This document shows, one piece after another, positions 36,101 to 48,000 of a stretch of DNA of 64,000 nt. This DNA comes from Cyprinodon diabolis (lineage: Eukaryota > Chordata > Actinopteri > Cyprinodontiformes > Cyprinodontidae), in NCBI GenBank assembly GCA_030533445.1, contig CM060078.1, positions 20,856,591 to 20,920,590 of the forward strand, written 5' to 3'. Made by a program: the position numbers and the translations under genes. The notes below the pieces were generated by a model. It did not search any database. It was not told the origin of the DNA and saw only the letters and a program-made list of their open reading frames with translations. Within the stretch, counting starts at the first letter, position 1. Each line of letters begins with the position of its first letter.

Positions 36101-39100
36101 TAAGTGGTCCTCCTAATTGTCAATCATTCTGGAGATATGTTTACGTAAGACTGTACTACGTGCTCATTTTCACTTACTGATGGTGAGTCTGACATAGTGG
36201 AAAAATGACAAATCTTTTTATGGAAAGTAAGCTTGCATGAGCGATGCAAACAGCAACTTTTAAACAGAGTGTGCATGAGGAGAAATGGGCACGGGAATGC
36301 TGTCATGTGTTTAATAGGTGTTCTCTCTCAGGAGCAGGTAGAGGGTTTTGTATGTGCCTTTTTTTTAAGTAGAAAGGGTCGGTCTTTTCAAAAATTTGTG
36401 GAAATCCTCCACTATACCTTTAAGAACTACATTTTTTATTCACAAAGATTAAAATTGCCTGATATTTAGTGGTATCTGAAAGGAATACAACAAAAACAGA
36501 AGCAACCTGTAAGGGTGAAAAAACCTATTCACAGCACAGCACACCTTTTCTAAAATCTATTCTCCCACTTCCCTTTTCACCATTTCATTTCCTCTAAATA
36601 ACACTTAACTCTCTCAGCTTGTTTCGCAATATGTTTGACCACAACCGAGATCATCCTAGCGCTGGTGAGTTGTTTGAAAACAGCCAACGTTTTTTTCACC
36701 AATGAGTGTTCAGTTGTCTCCTGAACAATAACAGGAAGACAGTCCGCCTCATCCACATCCTGAGCACCAGTGGGAAACCTGCACCTAATGCCAGCGGCAA
36801 CATCCTCCTTTGACCTCAGGGTAGTAGTTTCAATTAGCTGATCTTATGTAACAGATAAGCCCGGAAAAAGGGAAAAATAGAAACGCACATTGCGTTTCTC
36901 TGGGCCTATTTTCATAACTTCCTAATTGCCCGATGAAAGCTGAAGTTTTCAACATAACTCATAAACTTTTCAGCATTTGAACACATCAAACAAATTGTTA
37001 TTCTTATGTGAAGAGCTCAAATGAGTCTTAAATATTGGGATTTGCTTCCAAAAACTCACTAATTATTCAGAGAAAAGATCTATTTTTCCAGCTTTTTTAT
37101 GTCTTATGATAATGGTTATTATAACGTTGTTGTTTTTTAAACATTTCTATATTTATTTAAAGGCAACCAAGATACAGACATTTTAAAAAGTCGTAAAATA
37201 AAGCTTTTATTACAATACAAAAATGTTTGACATAATTTAAACAATTTTTCTTTTCAAAAAACAAAGGCAACAATCATTCATACAGCTACTACACTTTCCT
37301 TATGCTACATTCACACCGGCCACGCTTTGGGCAGCAAAAAAGTGCGTGCTGCTTCCTTTTTGATGATTAAGGTCAGACACGCCTCAGGAGCATCTTTAAC
37401 ACTCCTGAAGCTCGTCCAGTAAAGCGTGTCCAGATGCGTCTGATGCTTCTGCTGCTCCTGTGTTTAATGCCAGAGAGCAGCTTTGCTACCGTATTTTCAC
37501 GACTATAAGGAGCACATAAACGTCTTTTTTTCCCCTCAAAATGTGCGGTGCGCCCTTTGGTGCGATGCGCCCTATGTGTGTTGTAACTGCGACTTTTGAG
37601 ACCAACTCATTGAGGAGATGATGAAAGAGTGGCTGAGGGAGGTGAATGTAAGGAGACCAGGTGGTTTTTTCCAATCATCACCATCGCTGTTAATCTGTGA
37701 CTCCATGCGTGCCCATCTCACAGCTGATGTGAAAAACATGGTGAAACAAATGAATGCTGTGCTCAGCAGGTGCAGCAGAAGCAGCGAGTTTACATGCAAA
37801 GTCAATGGTTGACGTGCGTATAGGCGCAGCAAAAGGTCCCGCAGCGCGTTTTGAGCAGCAGGCGCAGCGTGTCGGGAGCGTTTAAGCACCTGGCGCGCCG
37901 CCAACGCACTGCTGCTGCTCGAGATGGAAAAATTGAAGTTTTGCTGCTGGAAGCGCCGCATCAACCAATCAGAGACGCTGACAGCTGACAGCTGGGAGCT
38001 GACAGCAAGACAGACATATCGCTCTGATGACATATGATATTAAGGCAAATGAAAAGGGCTGGATGGATGAGGAGATGATGAAAGAGTGGCTGAGGGAGGT
38101 GTATGTGAGGAGACCAGGTGTTTTTTTCCACGCATCACCATCGCTGTTAATCTATGGACTCCATGCATGCCCCTCTCACAGCTGATGTGAAAAACATGGT
38201 GAATCAAATGAACGCTGTGCTCGCTGTCATCCCGGGAGGTCTGACAAAGGAACTTCAACCGCTCGACATCGGTGTGAACTGGCCGTTCAAAGTAAGGCTG
38301 CGAGCGGCGTGGGAGCGATGGATGACCGACGGAGACCACAGTTTCACGAAAAGTGGAAGGCAGCGCCGGGCAAGTTACGCCACCGTTTGCGGATGGATTG
38401 TTGATGCTTGGACTCATCATTTCCGAGGAGCCGCGTGGCACGGAAAGTGACTCTGACAGCGAAGAAGGGGAAATTGGCATGTCTGATTTAGCGCAGCTGT
38501 TTAATTCAGAAACAGAGGATGATGACTTTGATGGGTTTGATTAATACTTTGTAATAAATGCATGAATAAAGCACAATCATCAGCGGCGGCTGGCAGGTGT
38601 TTTTCATCTAAATAATTTAAACTGCAGGCACCAGGATACCGGTAATAAAAGCGAACATATTCCGTCGGCAGGTTTCAGGATTTTAAGTTAATTTAGGAGT
38701 GATCATAGCGCTCTGTCATCTGCGATGTGTCTGTCTCACGGCCAGATCCCAGGTTTAATTAATAGTTTGTAATAAATACATGAATAAAGCACAGTCATAC
38801 TCAGTTTTGCTCCCGCTCTATTTTTAAATACGCAGTAGAGGTATTTAAACGTAGTAGAGGATATGTACCTGTATATAAAAAACGCGCCCTATAGTCCGGT
38901 GCGCCTTATGTGTGTGTTAAATACAGAAATGGCACACATAACTGAGACTGCGCCTTTTAGTATGGTGCGCCTTATGGTCGTGAAAATACGGTATATTTGC
39001 TCTCATAAGCTGGTAAAAATTAGCTTTAATATATTTTTAAGTGAATAGTCCACCTAAAACATAGTTTGTGCAGTCAGTTCATCAAGATCTCCACATACCT

Positions 39101-42100
39101 GCAGTCCACTTGGCACAAAGTAGATATTAGCATTTTTTACATACGTAATCAAAACTGAAGGCACCAAAGGCACCAGAATAATAAAGGCGAACATATTTTG
39201 CTGGCAGGTTTCAACATTTTAATTTATTTTAGGCGTTAATGATTTGTTGCAGCGGATTGATCATAGCGTTCTGCATCAGTAGTCCTGTGTCTGACTCCCT
39301 GCCAGCTCACAGATCAGCTTCTCTTATTGGTTGATGTGGTGCATGGAGCGGCATAAGTAAAACATTTGTCCAACTCCAGCAGCTGCTGCTTGTAAAGCGC
39401 GTAACGTGCCCCAGATGCTCAGAAGCTCATGAGGTGCTGCTCCTGCTGCTCGAAACGCGCTGCAGGACCTTTGCACCGTGATGCGCATCAACCATAGACT
39501 ATGCATGTAAACCAGCTGCTTCTGATGCTTCTATTGCATTTGGTGTGAACATAGTTAGGCCATATACCCACATGTAGGCAGGAGGCAGCATCATAATTTG
39601 ATAACATAGTTACTTAAGCAAAAATATATTGGAAAAACAGAAAAAAATGAAGAATATTTAGGTAGAATTGATTTGGATTCTAAACCAGTGAGTGAGTACA
39701 GCACAGCTGAGATGGCACATGCACAACTGAAAGATTCGTATTTGACAAGTAAGGAAAAAAAGTTCAACTTTAGGTAATATAAATCAGAGGAATGAGTAAA
39801 ATCTCAGATAAAACCAAAATGGCAGCATCTGGGTTCTGTTTTTAACACAGTTGCCTTGCAGCGAGAATGACTTTAAAATTCCAGCCTGGGGTCTTTCCCA
39901 TTTTGAAAAGTTAAACATAAAATGAGACTTTACCTCTCTCTATACTCACAAAACAAATGACATTAATATTCATTTGTTTAATCGGTTGGTTTACTTTTTT
40001 TATGAGAATTATTAAAACACAAATGATTGTTGAAGGGTAAGTATTTCATGATAGGATTGTTGCCCTAAAAAAAGCTTTTTTTTAATGTTAAATAAAAAAT
40101 AAAAACATTTTGTTATCCATAATAGTTCTACAATAATCCATTAGTTCAATAAAAGGATTTTTAAACATTTTTACTTAAGGCTACCAATTAATATATTTGT
40201 AAAAACTCCCAAACAATTAGAAAAAAAAAATAAAATAAATATGGCAAACAGTCATAGACTCATGACTAAACATGATTTGGCCTTCACTGACAAAATGAAT
40301 AAGGTCAATACAAAGCAATTAAAAAGTAATCGGTGAGGATCTCCTGCAGCAGAATAAACAAACCCTGGGGACAGAACAACTTCTCATTTTCGGAAAGCTG
40401 AATATCGCAGCCAGTTGGATTTAATTGTGTTAGTGTTAAATATATGAGCAATTCATACCCAGCAATTAGCAGGTTATTCTCTGTCTGAACTGTTTGTTGC
40501 AGCTTGGGCGGGAAATAATAAATATCACTGACAATAATGCAGAGTGGAGCTGTAATCTATCAGAGCAGAAACTTCCCTACCTCCTAAAAGCTGTAATCTA
40601 TTTCATCCCCTCGGTGTCCATGCAGCCATTAGTCTAAATAAGCACCAACAAAAGGAGGACATGATCTGTATTTGTAGAGGAGTAGTCAGGTCTTTTGTTT
40701 TTTTTTTATTTGAAGGATGGCTTAGCCCGACTATACAACAAGCTACTAGGTTTGTCGTCTGCACTTAAAATAAAGTGACCCTAAAGGCTGATTCTGTTTG
40801 AATAATTCTGTCTCTATCTCCGTTCCACTCGGCTGGATAAACCCAGTAATCACCTCGTGTCTCTGAGCCGGAGCGCGGCCAGAAATGATTACACGGCTAC
40901 CTGTTTCCGTTACATTCAGCAGGATGTTGAAGGTGTGTGGTTAAATTCCACGAGCTTGTCACAGCAAGGGAGGATTTCTTCCTCTCCGTTCCTATTTTTA
41001 CTCTGCGAGTCTCAAAAACTTGGCATTCTGCTTTCTATTCAATCCAAGACTTACCCTTGGCCTGATTTATACTGCCGCGTTGATGTATGCTGTATGTCTG
41101 CTTTCAGCGCCCCGAAACCGTGGGGGGATTTACGTCAGTGGAATATTAAAACCTGACTTTACAGAACCAACAGTCCCAGTGAGACCCAGGACAAAGGCCT
41201 GGTGTCTCCTTTTACGTGGAAATATAAAGGAAAGCATCACCTGCATTTAATCTATCAAAAGATAAAATAATCTTCTGTAAAGTAAACTATATACCTTTAA
41301 TTCATTTGTTCTAAATAAACCAGTTCAGTTTCTTTTGTTAAATCCCTGTAATAGCTGTATTCAGCCTTATAAAGTGCTTTCATTTAATGCGTGCTGACTC
41401 TAAGCTCTATGATGTTGACTTTAGTAGCTCTGAAGAAACTGCAGCTTTAGGAAATATGCAAATCAAAGCCAAATATAGAGACCCTGACATGAAGGTGACT
41501 TGAAAACCTGCAGGTTCCTTTGTTGGTCTTTTTGTATTCAGATAAAACAATTATCAGCAGCGGTTCATCCAACATTGGTACCTAAAAGTACTGGCAGAGT
41601 CTGAGTTCTATGAGACTGACAAGTTTCCCTTTTTATAAAAAAAAAAAATACTTTTTTAATACTATATATCAAAATAGTTGTGTTCGCTGTTTTTATTTTA
41701 AATATTTTTTATCCGTTTTTTTTTGTATTTCCATTTCCTTCACCACGTGTCATTATTTGGTGAAATACAACATTTCTCATACTTCATCTCAGTCAACTCT
41801 TTCATGAGCTTATTGTGCCGCCCCTACACTACAAATTGCATGCACACTTCCTTAACAGTGAAAATTAAAAACAAATGAATCAAAATGGGTCCTAATACCA
41901 ATAAAATATTAGAAAATATTTTGTGCTTTTCCAAAAGCAAATTTGAAGAAAGTTTCATTCTCAGACGTTCGTCTTTCCTTTAAAATGTTATTTTTGTCAT
42001 TCTGTTGAGATAAAAGTGCAACAAGATGTTTCCCTTCAAACTATTGCCAGTTCTTACCTGCCTCAGAGATGTTAGAGATGTTTCTGTCCGAACTGCATGG

Positions 42101-44998
42101 GAGAGTTACCTGCTGACTACTAACATGCTCTCTGGCAACCTCCAACTGTCTTTGGTCTCTGGTTTAAAGCAGGTGAAAACCTTTAAACAGTCCTAAAGTA
42201 TATCGTTCCTGTGTGCCTCTCACTTCGCATTCTTGGTGAAATCACAGAGGTAGATTTGGAAACGCATTATTGCCAAAACCTTCTTGTAGTTCTAATAATA
42301 GCAAAAAACTACAAGAGAAAAAGCTAAAAGTGTAGTGGAGGATGTTCATTTTCGACTTAGACATGGACTCAGTTTTACCTATCCTTTGGGATTACACCTT
42401 CAGGGAAATTTTGGTTCCAGTAGCTTAAATAGAGTACAAAGAGTGAAAGCAAGATGCCATTAAAGATAGAAATATAACAGACAATATAAAAAGAGTGTAT
42501 GTAGTATAAAAAAAGCATAAAAAAAAGAAAGTTGTATTGTCCTGGAATATGTTTCCCTTAGATAGAAAAATATCTGCAATATCTTTCCGGGTGGATCGTC
42601 AAAATAATTGGTCCTCCTAATTGTCAATCATTCTGTTGATATGTTTACGTAAAGCCGTCCTACAGTACGTGCTCGTCCCCAATTTCACTTACAGGTGGCG
42701 AGTCTGATATAGTAGAAAAATTGCTAATCTTCTTTTGGAAAGTAAGCTTATATGAGCGATGCAAACAGTAACTTTTAAACAGAGCGTTCACGAGGAGAAG
42801 TGGGCTTGTGCAAGCTCTCGCACGTTCTTAATAGGCGTTCCCTCTCAGTAGTGGGTACAGGGTTGTGCATTTTTTTTTTTTTTGATAAAGTGGAGAGGGT
42901 GGGTGTTTTCAAAAATTTGCGAAAATCCTCCACTATATCTTTAAGAACTGGAAGAATATAACCAATTTCAGTATAAACTTACTTATTAAAGTAGTTATTA
43001 AAAGAATCCAAATGTGTTCTCAGAATTTGTGTTTGGTCTCCAACTAAAAGCACTGCATGGATGGAGCTGTCTGCAGTGAGGTGGGCTGCACCTATGTTCT
43101 AGTAGGAGATGCCTCCTTACTGTTCCCATCAGGGTCTGAGGCTGAGAGGGGTGTTTAGAGATTAGATGTCCAGTTGGGCCTGAGCCCCCTAAGTGTCCAC
43201 CTCCTGATCCCTCACACAAATGGAAGATCACAGGGCGTGGAAAGACGCCTCTATCATCTGTGTTAGGCATCATCCTGCACCTCAATGCAGCAGACACACT
43301 AATGGCTTGGGGTTGGGTCTCATGCACACCAGGCACAATAGCATTCTTAATGCACATAGTCATTGACATCTAGCCTCATTACAAAACTTCACATTATCAC
43401 ATACATGCGCACAAAACCACAGGGAGGGAGAGTTTGAGGAGCCTGGTTCCCTAGTTCACACCCAGCCCCTGTGCCAGTTCATCTAGAATTAGGAGAGTGG
43501 GGATGACCAAGGGGCTCTGACTGCACCACTTGTTTAAGTCATTTTCTTTCTACTGTACTTCAGCTGATAATATCTTTATGCCTGCACATGATTGTGGCAT
43601 TTTTTTTTTTTTCTTAAAAACTCATCCTAAAAATTTGACTTCAAATCTATAGCTACTCTCCTGCACTGCTTAAAACATCTTGCATCATGCAAAATGTATA
43701 AAGTATAGTAATATTGATCTTAATAGCGAGGCTTCCTTATCCTGGCTGACATGAAAACCTTTCCTACAGTTTTTCTTTCATTTAAAACTTGAAATAGTAG
43801 TTTACTTAAAAAGCAAAAAAATGTCTTAGGATATCAAACTAATTTAATCAACTAAAAAACAACTTTTTTCAAAGAATCAGGACTAATATTTGGGGTTTTA
43901 AATTACAAAATGTGAAAAGCTTAAAGGGGTTTAATTCCCTAAAAGTACCTCTTGCTCACCACACCTTATTTTCCACAAGTGTACTAACTGAACGTTTTAC
44001 TGTCTTCTAAATGTTTCTGTTCCAACATCAGGAGCCAGCAGCTTGCACCGAAACAAAGAAAAAACTTATGCCTGTTTTTAAAAGACTCAAAGCATCCTTT
44101 CATGGCGTCTAGCAGCCTCTCTGAAGTAAAAAGTCATACAGTTAAAGTGGCAGCCCACTGACTTTTTTTCACGGAGCCATTTCCACTTTGTCACTTACCT
44201 TTCAAGAGTAGGGGAAAATTGAAATACATTTTACTTCTACTTGGAAACCACTTTATCTTTGAGCAACACACACACACACAGTGTACCCACCAGTTTGGCT
44301 ACATAGCTGACCACCAAAGAGTCAATCTTCTTCTTCCCCAGTTGAGGCAGATGTCTATTGAGATGTTCTCTAAGCTTGTCGACTGTCTGCAAATGCAAGA
44401 TACACACGTTCGGTATTTTTAGTGTATTACGTTTGGTATTGCATTTATTTGCATGCTTTATGCAGATATTTGAGAGCAGGATGGGGTCAAATTGAGTCCA
44501 CCATGTAGTTTTCTGGCAATTTCTAAATATTTTGAAGAAGAGGGGAGAATGTGCAGATGTGAAACGATGAAGAGGGTAAAAAGTCTAAGAAGCAGGGCTA
44601 AAGAAGTTTCTAGTAAGATTATTGAGGGCTAAAGATGATGTAAGTAGAAGTGATGGAGGGAATGTAGTGAGTAATATCAGTGGACTGGGTCATCCAAAGA
44701 ATAGATTAACTGAACTCTATTAAATTGAGGCTATCTTTTTCTAAAAAAAAAAAAAAAAAAACATGCTGAGCACAGGGAAAACTCCAAAGATATGAAATTG
44801 TCCGTCAAACACTGCACAGTTTTAATAAAGCTGGACAAGGACCTTCCTTTTGAAGGTTCACAGCCTTAGAAAAGACTTTGAAACATTTTAGCACGATCAA
44901 AACCAAAGAAATGCCTAACTAAGATATTATCTACATGTTAAAGTTATATTTGAATCAATCTTTTTAAATTAAAATTTTAAACAACTGCACATGATACA

Positions 44999-45080
<82 letters not shown>

Positions 45081-48000
45081 GGAAATCGATTAATCTGCTG
45101 ATTATTTTTTCGATAAATTGATAAATAATCGGACAACCGAAGATTCCTTAAAGAAGATTTTTTTACTAAATTAAAAAGATGAAACTAAAATGTTTCCACT
45201 GGATAGAGCATATTGACAGACAATTTTTTTTTTTTTTATCTTATATGCAAAATGTTTACATATTTTTTTTACAATTTTGACATAATTACTGCTCTAAGTG
45301 GGTTCCGCTGTCAGCTAAAAGCATGTTTAACCGTCTCTGTACTACATTTAACTATTAATCGATCCCTAAAACAGTAATAATCAATTAATCAATAATCAAT
45401 TAATCAGGATTAATCCGATTAATTATTTTAGCCCAAACCCCTTTTATGTTATAAAAGCAAGGAATGTATCACTTAAAGCAACTTTGACGGTTTGTAGCCT
45501 GTTACTGATGCCAACACTTGGTAAAGATCACTAGAGATCATAAATGGTTGATCCATATTGTTGAGAAGCAGAGGTTTAAAATTGCTTCTTTTCTAACTTC
45601 CTGTTGTTACCAGTTGTGCTGCAGTAGTAATTGTACTATAGCTTGTGTTTGAACAAAAAATAAAAAGCTCAGTTTTAGCTGTATTCTTCTTATTTTTCCA
45701 CTACTTCTTTTTTTAATTACAAATCTGCTTAAAAATCGTCACATCAGCTTGTGTAGAGATGCATTGATATCAAGTAAGCCATCTCAAAATAGCGATTTAA
45801 GCTTACGTGACACTGATCTGTGTCTTGCAGGGTCTCCTGGAACAGTGAAAGTTCCAGAAGTGGAAAAAGCTAGATATTTTGATGTAAACACCTTGCCCTT
45901 TCACATATTCTTATGTCCTACAATGTCAGGACTAGATAGTTAATAATGTTATGGTTTACAAATGCTTTTTTCAGCTTTTAAGTTATTACTAAAAAACTAG
46001 TCAGCTGGAAGGTCAAGTCATCGATTTCACTTTTGCTCCTTTTTAGACTATGTTTAGTAAATCTTCATAGTGCTGCATGAGGTATAATGTTATTTCTGCA
46101 ACATGTAAACTGTTCTGTTTCTGCATTATGCATGCACATCAGCATTCTACAATATGCCCAAAAGATCAAAGCATAAGGGCCTGTCCTGAAATCAAATTAA
46201 GTTTGATGCAGTGTTAAATGCATGGGAAGTATCATTTACCTAATGTAGCACATCTTCCTTTGACAGGAAGATAATACAGGAAGGGGTTGCAAACCTGCTT
46301 ATCAACTGTGCAATTTACATTTGAAATTTTTCCATAAACGAGTAAATATCAAAACACCTCTTCACTCTTTTACAGGTTTGAATTTCTTTTTCGACCTTTA
46401 GCTTTAAGAATAACTTCAAGCTTCGGAGTTACTAAACAGCCTTCTCTCATTTAACCTGCCCAGGTCAATTTATATGCAAATAGCCCACCTCTACCATCCT
46501 AAGACAAATTTTCTATTTTCCACTTTTATGTGTTATAATATGCTATAAATATTTAGCATTTGCATAAATATTAAAATCTAAATGTTATCCTGCAGAAAAG
46601 ACGACGAAGAGCAAACATGATGACCTTCTCAGAGGTAGTTTAAAAAGTTATGGATTGTGTTAATTGCATTCTTTTCTACAAGATTAGATTTATAATATTC
46701 AAATAGACCTTTTTTCTAATGCATGAGCAAAAAGCTTGTATTCAGGTGATCAATGTTTAAGCATTATCCCTATGTGTATAGAACGTACCCCTTAGATTAT
46801 TGATTTAAGGTATTTAAAACTTTAACCACATTGTCTCGGAAGCACTTTGTTTTTTGTTTAAGATAAATGTATGCAAACGGTGATGTGCAAAACTTCATGC
46901 CTTCTTGTCTTCGTTGATATCTTGCCTTGTCAGTAGATGCATTGTTGTTTCCTGGGCCTTTTATTTTAACAATATTTGACCACTGTGCAGCACATTTGTC
47001 TCTTATCTTAACGTAACAAATCCGGTATTTTAAAAGGATATATTCAATAGAAACTGTTCACTTTATCTCCTTATCTGTTTAAAGGGGTCTCGTCAAATTT
47101 GATGAAAATCCCCCCCAAAAAAATTATATGCTAAGAGGGAAGGACATGAATAGACCTTGGAATATAGTATAAGCGTTTGATTTCACCGAGGTAACCGATA
47201 CAGCCAGGAGATGGCAGCGGCAACAACAATAAAGTTTGCTGATTGCATAAATTCTTTTCAGTCTCAAGGAGGACTAAGTAAACACTAGCAAACGATGGAT
47301 GTAATTTTGCTCTCTTTTGACATTAACATACGACTTTGAGCGTTTTTTATAGATGTGACAAAGGTCCTTAAAACTTAAAATAGAACCAGAGAAGTTAGGA
47401 TATTTTGGAAAATTCTCTTATTTTTTTCAAATTGTCGTCTGAACAAGAAATTTCTTTTGGTAAAAAATCTTTTCTGTAATTTGGAAGTACGCCTTTGCTT
47501 GAATAGCCATGGGCTGTTCTAGACAGGGGCCAACAGGGGCCAGTGCCCCTGTAGATCATGTCCTGGCCCCTGTTGTGGCCCCTGTACTAAAGACATAATA
47601 TTAAGAGAAGTTCTAATGATGATATGCGCTGGAGCAGACATGGTTTCTGAAAGGTTCTTTGGATCGATTTAATTTTATTTCTTTAAAAAATTCTGTTTTA
47701 CTAATTATTTAAAAACTATAAGGTGATAGCTTCAGTGATATTGAGATAGGATCCCAGTTTTCATCTGTTTTAATTAATGTGTTTTTTTCAAAACACATTA
47801 AAAAAATTTTGACTTTTACAGCTGGATTTACCGGTTTTTCTTGAGTTCTAATTCTGATTTTTATAGAAAACTATAATTTTAACTTAAACTAAGTTCAAAA
47901 TATATAGAATTCCTAAATGATGCATGTATATTGACCTAATATTACAAATAATAGCTTTATTTGATCTTTTTATATATTTATTTACAATTTCTTGAGTTGA

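Larger units (their letters stand above)
35693..36915. repeat. 1.2-kb direct repeat, right copy
   Basis: Second copy of 32294-33521. Its left edge falls immediately after the LINE motif [11 protein letters not shown]. It has a short local duplication (gtcagtttaactgtagcttg region, about 35806-35840) not seen in the left copy, and it keeps the complete MITE-1 right end (ctccactatacctttaa) that the left copy lost. Confidence 0.9.
37305..39557. mobile_element. Outer inverted-repeat element hosting a pogo-like element
   Basis: The left end (cattcacaccggccacgc at 37308, then a CAGCAAAA/GCTGCTT-rich stretch) and the right end (gcatttggtgtgaacatag at about 39536, preceded by cgaaacgcgctgcagg) form imperfect inverted termini of the ttcacacc...ggtgtgaa type. 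Inside lie the pogo-like element 37499-38991 and flanking sequence. No coding frame of its own was recognised. The class is uncertain (hAT or Harbinger-type MITE). Confidence 0.5.

Noticed and set aside
37572..38033. 153-codon - strand frame rich in Ser, Ala and Leu.
   Set aside because: Shadow of repeat sequence (antisense of the pogo-like segment and of GCAGC-rich terminal sequence).
45001..45080. Long GT/AT repeat as possible regulatory Z-DNA.
   Set aside because: Ordinary fish microsatellite; nothing in the surroundings suggests a regulatory role.
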